64,000 nucleotides of DNA from NCBI GenBank assembly GCA_019322435.1, contig JAHWIR010000004.1:1-64000 (forward strand), written 5' to 3'. Both the position numbers and the translations under genes were made by a program. Below, piece by piece: positions 1-8,755 of the stretch. Below the pieces are notes generated by a model. The model was not told where the DNA came from. It saw nothing but the letters and a program-made list of their open reading frames with translations, and did no database searches. This DNA comes from Candidatus Woesearchaeota archaeon. GTDB taxonomy: Archaea; Nanobdellota; Nanobdellia; Woesearchaeales; WJKL01. The first letter of the stretch is position 1, and the number at the start of each line of letters is the position of its first letter.

Positions 1-725
1 CAGCTATTTTTTTTTATTGTTTCAATAACAAAAGCAGGCTCATTTCTCTGCCCAGGAAAAGGGCTTAGATAAGGAGCATCTGTCTCAGTCAGCAGTTGGC
101 TTATATTCACCATCTCTGCCATTATCTGGAAATGCTGCAATCTTACAATAACAGGTGGAACAGAAAAACTCCAACCATTATCAGCAGCTCTTTGAATTAA
201 ACTCTTTTTTCCGCTAAAACAATGCATCACAACTTTCTTCAAATTGCTGCTTTCCAGCATCTCAACTGCATCTAATTCAGCTTTCCTTGAATGAACAATT
301 ATTGGCTTGTCTATTTTCTCAACAGCATCAATAACTTTCTGAAAAATTCTCTGCTGCTCTTTTTCTTTTCCACTCACCCATTTATAATCAAGCCCGCACT
401 CTCCAACTGCTATACACTTATCCTTATTTTCCTTGACCCATTCTAATTCAGCATCAACATCAATTGGCTGTGTATCTCTAACAAAGTCTTCGGTTTCTGT
501 ACTATCAAGTTCAGCAGCAAGAGCATCAATCGGATACAATCCAAAACTTGCCTTAACAATATCATATTTCTCAGCAATCTTCAATATCAATCTGTTTGTT
601 GTAGAATTAACACCAGATGTAATTATTGCTTTGACTCCTGCATCCTTTGCTCTGTCAATAACTTGATATAAATCATTTCTAAATCTAGAATGATCTAGAT
701 GAGCATGAATATCAACTAATATCAT
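1..725 (-). CDS. TatD family metal-dependent hydrolase (3' end cut by window)
   Basis: TatD-type TIM-barrel DNase/hydrolase, a metal-dependent nuclease family. Translating the minus strand gives the N-terminal HxH metal site (DIHAHLDH), then GECGLDY, IVHSRKAE, VMHCFSG and finally TETDAPYLSPFPGQRNEP, which are the TatD signature blocks in their usual order. About 241 residues are present and the family is 250-260 long, so only the last few residues lie outside the window. I chose the ATG at 725 because an AGGAG lies 9 bases upstream; an in-frame ATG at 734 would leave that site no spacing. The start overlaps the end of the DUF362 gene by 14 bases, so the two are probably co-translated. Confidence 0.9.
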   Translation of the reverse strand, partial: MILVDIHAHLDHSRFRNDLYQVIDRAKDAGVKAIITSGVNSTTNRLILKIAEKYDIVKASFGLYPIDALAAELDSTETEDFVRDTQPIDVDAELEWVKENKDKCIAVGECGLDYKWVSGKEKEQQRIFQKVIDAVEKIDKPIIVHSRKAELDAVEMLESSNLKKVVMHCFSGKKSLIQRAADNGWSFSVPPVIVRLQHFQIMAEMVNISQLLTETDAPYLSPFPGQRNEPAFVIETIKKNS

Positions 726-1527
726 ATTTTTCATCTCCTAGTCCGTGCTCTTTTGCAAAGTTAATCTGCAAATAAGGATTATGGTTGTGTATCTTATCAA
801 ATATCCTTGGCTTCTGCTCATAAATCAGATCAACAGATGCTTTATCTATAGCAATAATATCTTTTCCAAACAAAACACCAATATCATCTGCAACAATATC
901 TCCTGCATCATTACAGCAATCGCATTCCTCTGAAATATCAATCAAGAAACTGACATAAAATACCTTTTCTCCCACAGCCTTTAAAACAGCTTGAGCTCCT
1001 TGCGCCAGTAAATCATCAAAACTAGATTTCTCAGCTTGATGAATATCTGATTTAGATTGAGGCGTTACTCCTCCCATCCCAAGATTCTTTATAGCCCCTC
1101 CAAATCCTGCATTGCAATGCCCTTTCACATGACTCACAACCAGCATCCCATCTGCTTCAGCAAGCTCTTTGCAGACATGCACACTGATATCCTTTGCTTC
1201 AACAACAGTTCCTTTATCTGAAATAACAACAGGACATCCAATTTTTTCTTCAGTAAATCCATGTTCCTTAGCAACCTCATAATACCCTTTCACAGAATCT
1301 CTTGCTCCTGCATATAAAACAACAGAATCAAACAAAAAAGGCTTTAATCCAAGTTCAATCAAAACATCGACAATCTTCTTGATAATCTGTGCTTTAAGAT
1401 AATAAGGATTCCTCTTTTCACCCATATGCAATTTTATAGCAACATTATCTCCTTTAGAAAAAATATCTTTAATCTGCTCTCTAAGAACGTTTTCATCAAA
1501 ATCTTTGATTAGCTTTAAATGCTGCAT
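712..1527 (-). CDS. DUF362 domain protein
   Basis: DUF362 family, uncharacterised but widespread in archaea and anaerobic bacteria, often fused to a ferredoxin domain. The 271 residues include the conserved block around residues 133-152 (HVKGHCNAGFGGAIKNLGMG) and a CDCC cluster at 202-205 that could bind metal. The C-terminal 4Fe-4S ferredoxin module of longer members is absent, so this is the short single-domain form. It overlaps tatD downstream and begins 25 bases after the deoxyhypusine synthase gene ends, suggesting one minus-strand transcript. No specific function can be given. Confidence 0.85.
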   Translation of the reverse strand: MQHLKLIKDFDENVLREQIKDIFSKGDNVAIKLHMGEKRNPYYLKAQIIKKIVDVLIELGLKPFLFDSVVLYAGARDSVKGYYEVAKEHGFTEEKIGCPVVISDKGTVVEAKDISVHVCKELAEADGMLVVSHVKGHCNAGFGGAIKNLGMGGVTPQSKSDIHQAEKSSFDDLLAQGAQAVLKAVGEKVFYVSFLIDISEECDCCNDAGDIVADDIGVLFGKDIIAIDKASVDLIYEQKPRIFDKIHNHNPYLQINFAKEHGLGDEKYDIS

Positions 1528-1552
1528 AAGCAGAATAATTAACTAATCATAT

Positions 1553-2536
1553 TTATTTCTTTGCAAAACTAGCAGCAACCAAAAGTGGAAAAACTATAGA
1601 AGCTTCTGCATAGACCTTTACTCTCGGAGCATTTGGCTTGATCTTTGCCCAAGTTATTGCTTCTTCCTGGTTTCCTCCTGAATCAGAAGCATCATAAGGA
1701 TTTGCAGTTGAGATATAAACTGAATAGTCAAATCCTTCCTTGAAGATGTTTGCATTCAGCATGTAATGCTTGCTTATTCCTCCTCCTAATATCAATCCAG
1801 CTGTTTTCTCGCAGCTCAAGACATAATCAATTAATTTAACATGGTCTGCAATAGTATCAATCACAAACTCAGGATGCTCTTTTCTAAAATAATAAGCAAT
1901 ATCTCCTATTGCTCCGTCAATTATTCCAGGACTATAGACAGGGATATCATTCTTATAAGCCCAATACAGATAAGAATTCTTCTCATCATATTCTTTTTTC
2001 TCTCCAATCAATTCTCCCATTTTTCTGCATATGGAAGTTGGAGTTATCTTCCCCCCTTCTTCTAACAATTTATTAAAAACATCCCTTATAAAAAATTCAA
2101 AATGAGTGTAATGTTCATTTGTTGCATAGATGTTTCCTATTCTTCCAACACCAGCATCAAAAAGCATTTCTCCTTTTGCTTCAAAATCTCCCACTCTAAA
2201 AGGAGTATGTGCTTTGATAGCATCTTCCTCTACTCCTCCTCCTGCAGTGCATAGTACAGCAACCCTCTTATTTCTAACAAGATAGGCAATTATATCCCTC
2301 ATACCAGAACTGACCATATTAGAAGTAAATGAAAGAAATATTGGAGCTTCTTCTCTGATCATAATATTGACTAAATTTATTGCTTTTCCCAAATTACCTG
2401 CCTGGATCCCTGAAGTTGACAAAGACTGGATAAATCTGTTAAAATCAACTCCATTGCTGAAATCATAACCCTTGATTTCAGGAAGTTTGCTCAAATCCAC
2501 TGATTTTTTAATGTTGTAGTATAGTTTTTTATCCAT
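1553..2536 (-). CDS. dys: deoxyhypusine synthase
   Basis: Transfers the aminobutyl group of spermidine to a lysine of translation factor aIF5A, the first step of hypusine formation. The 327-residue protein has the family landmarks: TSNMVSSGMRD near residues 71-81 (NAD site), GGGISKHYMLN at 251-261, and SGGNQEEAITWAKIK at 286-300, where K298 matches the catalytic lysine that forms the enamine intermediate. Length and motifs are intact. The gene heads a minus-strand run with the DUF362 protein and TatD. A TATA-like stretch upstream and no strong Shine-Dalgarno site suit a leaderless message. aIF5A itself is not in the window. Confidence 0.95.
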   Translation of the reverse strand: MDKKLYYNIKKSVDLSKLPEIKGYDFSNGVDFNRFIQSLSTSGIQAGNLGKAINLVNIMIREEAPIFLSFTSNMVSSGMRDIIAYLVRNKRVAVLCTAGGGVEEDAIKAHTPFRVGDFEAKGEMLFDAGVGRIGNIYATNEHYTHFEFFIRDVFNKLLEEGGKITPTSICRKMGELIGEKKEYDEKNSYLYWAYKNDIPVYSPGIIDGAIGDIAYYFRKEHPEFVIDTIADHVKLIDYVLSCEKTAGLILGGGISKHYMLNANIFKEGFDYSVYISTANPYDASDSGGNQEEAITWAKIKPNAPRVKVYAEASIVFPLLVAASFAKK

Positions 2537-2680
2537 TTTAATAGACCTCGCAAAATTGTATATTTAAAATTAATAAAACAAAGAAATCCTTATGAACCTT
2601 CTTTTCTGACTGAACTCATAATAACAGGAAATATCAAAATATTTATAAATCTATGCCTAATTCCTAAAAATGGTGATATT

Positions 2681-3103
2681 ATGGCAATCGTTGGATTTAG
2701 TTTTACAAATATAAAAGCTGAAAGAAAACCAGATTCTGTAAAAGGCAAAATAGACATAAAAAACAATGTAGTACTTTCTAATGTCGAAGAAAGCGGCATT
2801 AAGATGGGCAGTGCATCTCAGAAAGTAGCTAAAATCTCATTTGATTTTAATGTTAGCTATGAACCAAAACTAGGTTCAATGAAGTTCTCAGGAGATGTTC
2901 TATATTTGGGAGAAGCTGCTAAAATAGATGGATTAGTAGTAGCTTGGAAAAAAGACAAATCATTGTCAAAAGAAATTGCACCAGGTATTCTTAACACAGT
3001 ATTAAACAAATGCAATATCCAAGCAGTAATAATGAGTCAGCAGGTAAATTTGCCTTCTCCAATACCAATGCCAAAAGTGCAAATACAGGCTCCTAAGAAG
3101 TAA
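2681..3103 (+). CDS. conserved archaeal protein of unknown function
   Basis: Unrecognised 140-residue soluble protein. It is predicted mostly beta-rich, with no signal peptide or membrane segment, and it ends in a proline-rich tail (NLPSPIPMPKVQ) after a KCNIQA segment. The ATG at 2681 is preceded by GGTGAT, a plausible ribosome site, and an AT-rich TATA-like element (ATTTATAAAT, about 2641-2650). It stands alone between divergent dys and co-directional cdc48. The layout (short N-terminal strand with FSFTNIKAERK, alternating strands, C-terminal helix) vaguely recalls SecB-like chaperone folds, but that is a guess from pattern only. Confidence 0.75.
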   Translation: MAIVGFSFTNIKAERKPDSVKGKIDIKNNVVLSNVEESGIKMGSASQKVAKISFDFNVSYEPKLGSMKFSGDVLYLGEAAKIDGLVVAWKKDKSLSKEIAPGILNTVLNKCNIQAVIMSQQVNLPSPIPMPKVQIQAPKK

Positions 3104-3214
3104 AAACTGTGACATAAATGTCATAATTAAAACGCAAGGTTTATAAGTTCGTTTATTTTCTAATTATCGCTATAATTGGGGGCTTAAATAGCTTTTAAAA
3201 GATTTAAGATAACC

Positions 3215-5497
3215 ATGAAACCAGAAAAAGAGCTTAAATTAAAGGTAATGGAGTCTGTACAAGACGATGTAAACAAAGGAATCACTAGAATAGACTCTGC
3301 ACAAATGCGCCAAATTGGCGTTAAGCCAGGAGATATTATTGAGATTGAAGGAGAAAAAGCCAGTGTTGCTTTGGTTGATAGGGCTTATCCTGGGGATTTA
3401 GGCTTGAATATCATCAGAATGGATGGTATAATCAGAAGAAATGCTAAAACAAGTATTGGAGAGATTGTTAAAGTAAGAAGAGTAGAAGTAAAAGAAGCAA
3501 AAAAAGTCATTATAGCTCCAGCAAGAAAAGGTATTGTGATAAGAGCTTCTCCAAATACATTTAAACAAGGGCTTCTTGGAAGAGCTGTTCTTAAAGGAGA
3601 TATTGTATCATTAGGCGGAACAAGGAGAAGAAGGACTGCTATGAGCGGCTCCCCATTTTTCGAAGATATATTTAGAATGCTTGAAGAAGAAAGCATGGGA
3701 ACAGGCTTTGGTTTTGGAGATTTAAGATTTATTGTTGCTGACACAATTCCAAAAGGTGCTGTCTTGATATCAGATATGACTGAAATTGTGCTGAATCCAG
3801 AAGCAATTGAGATAGAAGAAGAAGTTATCCCAGATGTTACTTATGAAGATATTGGAGGACTGCATGAAGAAATAGAGAAGATCAGGGAAATGGTTGAGCT
3901 TCCATTAAAACACCCAGAAATCTTTGAACGTCTAGGAATCGAAGCACCAAAAGGAGTTCTATTGCACGGCCCTCCTGGTACAGGTAAAACATTATTGGCA
4001 AAAGCAGTAGCTAACGAAAGCAACTCTCATTTTATTGTTATTAACGGCCCTGAAATCATGTCAAAATTCTACGGACAGTCAGAAGAAAATCTAAGAAATA
4101 AATTTGAAGAAGCAGAGAAGAATGCTCCAGCAATAATCTTCATAGATGAAGTTGATGCTATTGCTCCAAAAAGAGAAGAAGTAAAAGGAGAAGTTGAAAG
4201 AAGGGTTGTTGCTCAATTATTGGCTATAATGGACGGCCTGAAATCAAGAGGAAAAGTAGTTGTTATTGCAGCAACAAACGTTCCAAACATACTTGATCCT
4301 GCTTTAAGACGCCCAGGAAGATTTGACAGGGAAGTTGAGATTGGAGTTCCATCTAAAAAAGGAAGGAAGAAAATCCTTCAGATCCATACAAGAAACATGC
4401 CGCTATCAAAAGATGTTGATTTGGATGAATTAGCAGAAATAACATATGGTTTTGTTGGAGCTGATTTATCTTCTTTATCAAAAGAATCAGCAATGATTGT
4501 CTTAAGAAGAATCCTCCCAGATTTAAAACTAGAAGAAGACTCTTCAATTCCAAAAGAAGTTCTTGAAAAGCTTCAGATTACAAGAGAGGATTTTTTCCAG
4601 GCACTAAAGACAGTAAGGCCTTCTGCACTAAGAGAAGTGTTGATAGAGAAGCCTACAACAAAATGGGATGATATTGGAGGTCTGGAAGATGTCAAGCAAG
4701 ACTTGAAAGAAGCAGTTGAATGGCCTTTGAAATTCCCTGAAAGATTCAGAAGAATGGGTATAAGGCCTCCAAAAGGAATTTTATTGTATGGTGCTCCTGG
4801 AACAGGTAAAACCTTGCTTGCAAAAGCAGTTGCAAATGAATCAAAAGCAAATTTCATATTGGTTAAAGGCCCTGAATTATTGTCAAAATGGGTTGGAGAA
4901 TCAGAAAAAGCAGTAAGAGAAGTATTCAAAAAAGCAAGACAAGCTTCTCCTACAATAATCTTCTTTGATGAAATCGACTCAATAGCTTCAAGAAGAGGTA
5001 TATCAGCAGATGCTAATGTTACTGAACGTGTAGTCAACCAGATATTGACAGAATTAGACGGCCTGGAAGAACTGCATGATGTTGTTGTAATTGCAGCAAC
5101 AAACAGGCCAGATATGGTGGATACAGCATTGCTCCGTCCTGGCAGATTTGACAGGATCATACTGACACCAACACCTGGAAAATCAACAAGAAAGAAGATA
5201 TTCAGGATCCACACAAAAGGAATGCCTTTGAAAGGAGTAAGCTTAGATAGATTAGCAGAACGTACTGCAGGTTATGTAGGAGCTGATATCGAAGCTGTCT
5301 GCAGAGAAGCTGGAATGCTTGCTTTAAGAAAAGACACAAAAGCAAAGGAAATAAAGATGTCTGATTTTGATGGAGCATTAAGTGAAGTGCAGCCATCAGT
5401 AACAAAAGACATCAAAAAAGCCTATGAAGAGCTAAAAGGCCACTTTAAATCAGCAAGAGCAAAAGAATTGCAAGAGAAGCCTACTTATTTAGGTTAA
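3215..5497 (+). CDS. cdc48: Cdc48/p97/VAT-type AAA+ ATPase
   Basis: Double-ring AAA+ unfoldase that extracts and unfolds protein substrates, probably feeding the proteasome. The 760-residue protein has the N-terminal double-psi barrel and adjacent beta domain (about 1-190), a D1 AAA domain with Walker A GPPGTGKT near 251 and Walker [11 protein letters not shown], and a D2 domain with Walker A GAPGTGKT near 526 and [12 protein letters not shown]. Arginine-finger segments ([18 protein letters not shown]) are present in both. The C terminus ends PTYLG and has no classical HbYX proteasome-docking triplet. It appears monocistronic, with a TATA-like TTTATAAG about 80 bases upstream. Antisense reading frames opposite it are shadows. 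Confidence 0.97.
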   Translation: MKPEKELKLKVMESVQDDVNKGITRIDSAQMRQIGVKPGDIIEIEGEKASVALVDRAYPGDLGLNIIRMDGIIRRNAKTSIGEIVKVRRVEVKEAKKVIIAPARKGIVIRASPNTFKQGLLGRAVLKGDIVSLGGTRRRRTAMSGSPFFEDIFRMLEEESMGTGFGFGDLRFIVADTIPKGAVLISDMTEIVLNPEAIEIEEEVIPDVTYEDIGGLHEEIEKIREMVELPLKHPEIFERLGIEAPKGVLLHGPPGTGKTLLAKAVANESNSHFIVINGPEIMSKFYGQSEENLRNKFEEAEKNAPAIIFIDEVDAIAPKREEVKGEVERRVVAQLLAIMDGLKSRGKVVVIAATNVPNILDPALRRPGRFDREVEIGVPSKKGRKKILQIHTRNMPLSKDVDLDELAEITYGFVGADLSSLSKESAMIVLRRILPDLKLEEDSSIPKEVLEKLQITREDFFQALKTVRPSALREVLIEKPTTKWDDIGGLEDVKQDLKEAVEWPLKFPERFRRMGIRPPKGILLYGAPGTGKTLLAKAVANESKANFILVKGPELLSKWVGESEKAVREVFKKARQASPTIIFFDEIDSIASRRGISADANVTERVVNQILTELDGLEELHDVVVIAATNRPDMVDTALLRPGRFDRIILTPTPGKSTRKKIFRIHTKGMPLKGVSLDRLAERTAGYVGADIEAVCREAGMLALRKDTKAKEIKMSDFDGALSEVQPSVTKDIKKAYEELKGHFKSARAKELQEKPTYLG

Positions 5498-5507
5498 TTT
5501 TATATAT
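5498..5507 (+). promoter_or_regulatory. TATA box of the gatD operon
   Basis: TTTATATATT centred about 27 bases before the gatD ATG at 5530, with no Shine-Dalgarno site between them. This spacing predicts transcription starting at or next to the start codon (leaderless). The promoter lies directly after the cdc48 stop codon. Confidence 0.6.
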
Positions 5508-5529
5508 TCAAATTATATTTGTTTTCTAT

Positions 5530-6801
5530 ATGACTTATAAAACAGGAGATAAAGTCAAAGTTTTGACAGAAAAAGAAGAATTTGTAGGAGTTCTTATGCC
5601 TAGGCCAGAAATTCTAGATAAAGATGTAACTATTGTAAAGCTTGATAATGGCTATAATGTCGGCATTGAAAACAAGAAAATAAAAAAGATTGAATTGGTT
5701 GAAACATATAAGCCAAAAGCTCCAGCAAAAAAAACAATCAAGCCAAAAGATTACCTTCCTAATATAACAATCATCTCAATAGGAGGAACAATTTCATCAA
5801 AAGTTGATTACAGGACAGGCGGAGTATATGCTGACTACACTGCAGAAGACTTTGTTGCAATGATGCCAGAACTTGCTTCTATTGCAAACTTAAAAGCAAA
5901 AAAACTTATGTCAGTTATGTCAGAAGATATGACTTCAAAAGAATGGCTGGCAATAGCAAAAGAGATTGAAAAAGAGCTTAATTCAGGAGCAGATGCTGTT
6001 GTAGTTACACAAGGAACAGACACTTTGCATTTCTCAACAGCTGCTTTATCCTTTTTACTAAAAGATTTGAACAAGCCTGTTGTTTTCACAGCAGCTCAGC
6101 GTTCTATCGACCGTGGAAGTTCAGATGCTTATATGAATCTGGTCTGTGCAATAACAGCTGCAGCTAAATTCGATGCAGCAGAGGTAATGACCTGCATGCA
6201 CGCTACAACAAATGATGATTATTGCATCTTAGTCAAAGGAACAAAAGTCAGGAAGATGCATACTTCAAGAAGAGACGCTTTCCGCCCGATAAATGATCTG
6301 CCAATTGCAAAAGTATTTGAAAATGGAAAGATTGAAGTCATTAATCCAAACTACAAAAAGAAACAAAAAGGCAAAGTAAAAGCAGAAACAAAATTTGAAG
6401 AAAAAATAGCATTGATAACAGTCCATCCTGGAATGGATCCAAACATAATTGATTTCTATATCAAAGAAAACTATAAAGGGATTGTGATAGCAGCAACAGC
6501 CCTTGGCCATGTTCCAAAAACAGTACTGCCTAACATAAAAAAAGCAGTTGACAAAAACATCCCTGTTGTCATTGCATCCCAGACATTGTACGGAAGAGTC
6601 CACCCATTGGTTTACTCTACATTAAGGGAATTGTCAATAAAACTCGGCTGCATCTTTGTAGAAGACATGCTTCCAGAGACAGCCTATGTTAAATTAGGTT
6701 ATGTCCTAGGCAAGACAAAAACAAAAGTAAAAGAAATGATGCTCACAAACATTGCAGGAGAAATCACAGAAAGAAGTTTAGATAAAGAGTTCCTCTACTA
6801 A
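5530..6801 (+). CDS. gatD: Glu-tRNA(Gln) amidotransferase subunit D
   Basis: Asparaginase-like subunit that releases ammonia for GatE, which amidates Glu-tRNA(Gln) in archaea. The 423 residues comprise an N-terminal GatD-specific domain (about 1-75) followed by a type I asparaginase core with the nucleophile motif ISIGGTISS and VVTQGTDTLH carrying the Thr-Asp pair, then FTAAQRS. Length is normal for GatD and longer than a plain asparaginase. The stop codon shares one base with the next start (TAATG), so translation of the DUF504 gene is probably coupled, and gatE follows it in the same operon. Confidence 0.95.
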   Translation: MTYKTGDKVKVLTEKEEFVGVLMPRPEILDKDVTIVKLDNGYNVGIENKKIKKIELVETYKPKAPAKKTIKPKDYLPNITIISIGGTISSKVDYRTGGVYADYTAEDFVAMMPELASIANLKAKKLMSVMSEDMTSKEWLAIAKEIEKELNSGADAVVVTQGTDTLHFSTAALSFLLKDLNKPVVFTAAQRSIDRGSSDAYMNLVCAITAAAKFDAAEVMTCMHATTNDDYCILVKGTKVRKMHTSRRDAFRPINDLPIAKVFENGKIEVINPNYKKKQKGKVKAETKFEEKIALITVHPGMDPNIIDFYIKENYKGIVIAATALGHVPKTVLPNIKKAVDKNIPVVIASQTLYGRVHPLVYSTLRELSIKLGCIFVEDMLPETAYVKLGYVLGKTKTKVKEMMLTNIAGEITERSLDKEFLY

Positions 6802-7085
6802 TGCAAACAATAAAAGACCTAATCAATGAAATTAAATGGGATCCAAAAAGAAATCCTAAAGATTATGTCTTGATTTATATTGACTTTGGAAAAGAAAAAG
6901 AGATTCCTTATACAGCAATTAAACGATTAGAAGGAAATTTTATGGTGCTGCAAAGAGAGGGTACCCGCCCGAGCGCAAGCGAGGGTGACTCTTCGCTTGA
7001 AGAAGTCGAGATTCCATTGCATCGTATTCGTAAAGTCAAGAAACAAGGGAAGTTAATTTGGCAAAGAAAGATTATAAAAAAATAG
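6801..7085 (+). CDS. DUF504 (UPF0248) protein with an internal insertion
   Basis: Small archaeal DUF504 protein of unknown function, probably acting with RNA or translation given its place between gatD and gatE. The 94 residues open with INEIKWDPKRNPKDYVLIYID and close with IPLHRIRKVKKQGKLIWQRK, which match the family's two conserved ends. Between them family members usually have only a short acidic turn, but here about 17 extra residues (REGTRPSASEGDSSLEEV) are encoded by a G+C-rich segment that folds into two hairpins (listed separately). The reading frame stays open. It overlaps gatD by one base and gatE by 28. Confidence 0.85.
   Translation: MQTIKDLINEIKWDPKRNPKDYVLIYIDFGKEKEIPYTAIKRLEGNFMVLQREGTRPSASEGDSSLEEVEIPLHRIRKVKKQGKLIWQRKIIKK
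6963..7007 (+). repeat. tandem-hairpin element inside the DUF504 coding sequence
   Basis: First hairpin: CGCCC (6966-6970), GA, GC, loop GCAA, GC, GA, GGGTG (6983-6987). This is a stem interrupted by tandem G-A pairs and capped by a GNRA loop. Second hairpin: GAC-TCTTC, loop GCTT, GAAGA-A-GTC (6987-7007). It is much richer in G+C than the flanking gene. The stem, tandem GA, two-pair, loop plan matches the intergenic elements near 9996 and 14947, so this looks like a related element carried in frame within a gene. Confidence 0.5.
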
Positions 7086-8476
7086 GATTTAAATGCGGCC
7101 TAGAGATACATCAGCAGTTAGAAGACAAAAAACTGTTCTGTGCATGTCCCACTATTAATTCTAATGCTAAGCCAGACATCCATCTTGAAAGAAGATTAAG
7201 AGCAGTTGCAGGTGAAACAGGAGAGATTGATATTGCAGCTAAATATGAGATGGAAAAATCAAAGAAATTCATCTATGAAGCTGATTCAAAAGACACCTGC
7301 TTGGTTGAAATGGATGAAGAACCACCTCATCCCATTAATCCAGAGGCTGTCCAGGTTGCTTTGCAGGTTGCCTTGATGCTTAAAGCAAAGATTGTTGATG
7401 AAATCCAGGTAATGAGAAAAACAGTTATTGACGGAAGCAACGTATCAGGATTCCAGAGAACTGCTTTAATTGCTTATGATGGTGTAATTGACACATCCCA
7501 AGGCAAAATACATATCCCAACCATCTGCCTGGAAGAAGAAGCAGCCCAGAAAATATCAGATACAAAAGAATCCACAAAATACAGACTGGATAGATTAGGA
7601 ATCCCCTTGATTGAGATCGCAACAGCTCCAGACATCAAAAATCCAGAGCATGCAAAAGAGACAGCTGAAAAAATAGGGATGATATTAAGGTCAACTGGAA
7701 AAGTCAAAAGAGGCATTGGAACAATCAGGCAGGACATGAATTTGTCTATCAAAGGAAGGAACAGGGTTGAATTAAAAGGATTCCAGGAGTTAAAATCAAT
7801 TCCAGCTGTCTTGGAAAAAGAAGTTGAACGCCAGCTTGCTTTGAAAAAGAAAGAAGATGGCCATGTAAGAAAAGTTGAGCCAGATAACACAACATCATAT
7901 CTAAGACCAATGCCAGGAGCAGCAAGAATGTATCCAGAGACAGATGTCATTCCATTAAAAGTCGATACTTCCAAGATAAAACCCGCAGAACTGATTGATA
8001 CAAAAGTCAAGAAATACATCAAGCAAGGCCTGACTCCTGACTTGGCAAAATTGATTGCCAAATCACCAAAAGTCTCCCTGTTTGAAAAATTCATAATTGA
8101 ATTCAAAAACATAAAACCAGCATTCATTGCAGAAACATTAGTCCCGACATTAAGGGAAATCAAAAGAAAATACAATGTTGATGCAGACAAGATAACAGAT
8201 TCTCAACTTAAAGAAGTCTTCTCAGCCCTGAACCAAGCAAAAATACCTAAAAATATAGTGATGAACATCCTTATTGACATGGCTTCAGATAAATTTGAAT
8301 CAATAGACAAATATGCTGGTGTATCAGATAAAGAACTAGAAGAAGAAATAAAGAAAATAGTTAAGGCTAAGCCAGGATTGTCTCCAGGAGCTTACATGGG
8401 CATTGTAATGGCAAGATTCAAAGGCCAGATTGACGGCAAGAAAGCAATGGCAATTTTGAAGAAGATTGTCAAATAA
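7058..8476 (+). CDS. gatE: Glu-tRNA(Gln) amidotransferase subunit E lacking the GAD domain
   Basis: Activates Glu-tRNA(Gln) and accepts ammonia from GatD. The GatE/GatB signature GFKCGLEIHQQLEDKKLFC opens the protein, and RPMPGAARMYPETD is typical of GatE. The protein has 472 residues, whereas archaeal GatE is usually near 600-630 because a GAD domain is inserted in the middle. Here the sequence runs from the ELKSIPAVLEKEVERQLA helix (about 245-262) almost directly to YLRPMPGAARMYPETD (281-296), so the GAD domain appears cleanly missing. The C-terminal YqeY-like tail is intact. The start is probably TTG at 7058 with AAGGGA about 8 bases upstream; no ATG fits the conserved N terminus. Confidence 0.93.
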   Translation: MAKKDYKKIGFKCGLEIHQQLEDKKLFCACPTINSNAKPDIHLERRLRAVAGETGEIDIAAKYEMEKSKKFIYEADSKDTCLVEMDEEPPHPINPEAVQVALQVALMLKAKIVDEIQVMRKTVIDGSNVSGFQRTALIAYDGVIDTSQGKIHIPTICLEEEAAQKISDTKESTKYRLDRLGIPLIEIATAPDIKNPEHAKETAEKIGMILRSTGKVKRGIGTIRQDMNLSIKGRNRVELKGFQELKSIPAVLEKEVERQLALKKKEDGHVRKVEPDNTTSYLRPMPGAARMYPETDVIPLKVDTSKIKPAELIDTKVKKYIKQGLTPDLAKLIAKSPKVSLFEKFIIEFKNIKPAFIAETLVPTLREIKRKYNVDADKITDSQLKEVFSALNQAKIPKNIVMNILIDMASDKFESIDKYAGVSDKELEEEIKKIVKAKPGLSPGAYMGIVMARFKGQIDGKKAMAILKKIVK

Positions 8477-8480
8477 GAAA

Positions 8481-8536
8481 ATTTTATATAGATTAAATTC
8501 TAAAACACATTAAAACACTAAAAAGGAGGTGTTTAT
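8481..8536 (+). promoter_or_regulatory. promoter and strong ribosome site of the DUF378 gene
   Basis: A TATA-like TTTATATAG (about 8483-8491) is followed by AAGGAGGTG a few bases before the ATG at 8537. The near-perfect Shine-Dalgarno site implies a leadered, well translated message, unlike the leaderless genes around it. Confidence 0.6.
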
Positions 8537-8731
8537 ATGGCAGCAAAAGATACAATTGGCCTTATAGTAAATATCCTATTGATTATAGGAGGATTGAATT
8601 GGGGTCTTGTAGGATTGTTCAATTTAAATGTAGTGGCATACCTAGGAGATATCTTAGCAAGAATAATCTATGTTATTGTAGGAGTTGCAGCATTATATAA
8701 AATCTATGCATATATGATGACTAAAAAATAA
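8537..8731 (+). CDS. DUF378 small membrane protein
   Basis: Sixty-four-residue integral membrane protein of the DUF378 family, unknown function. Two hydrophobic helices are visible (about residues 6-28 and 36-58), and the diagnostic motif GGLNWGLVGLFN lies at the end of the first. The second helix has the pattern ARIIYVIVGVAALYKIY. Members in bacteria and archaea have the same length. The start is fixed by an excellent ribosome site. It follows gatE by 60 bases with its own TATA element, so it is probably transcribed separately. Confidence 0.85.
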   Translation: MAAKDTIGLIVNILLIIGGLNWGLVGLFNLNVVAYLGDILARIIYVIVGVAALYKIYAYMMTKK

Positions 8732-8755
8732 AATTCTATTTCTTTCTTTTTTCTT

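Noticed and set aside
4573..5214. 213-codon open frame opposite cdc48
   Set aside because: Antisense shadow of a strongly conserved AAA domain; Ser/Leu-rich composition and no start signal.
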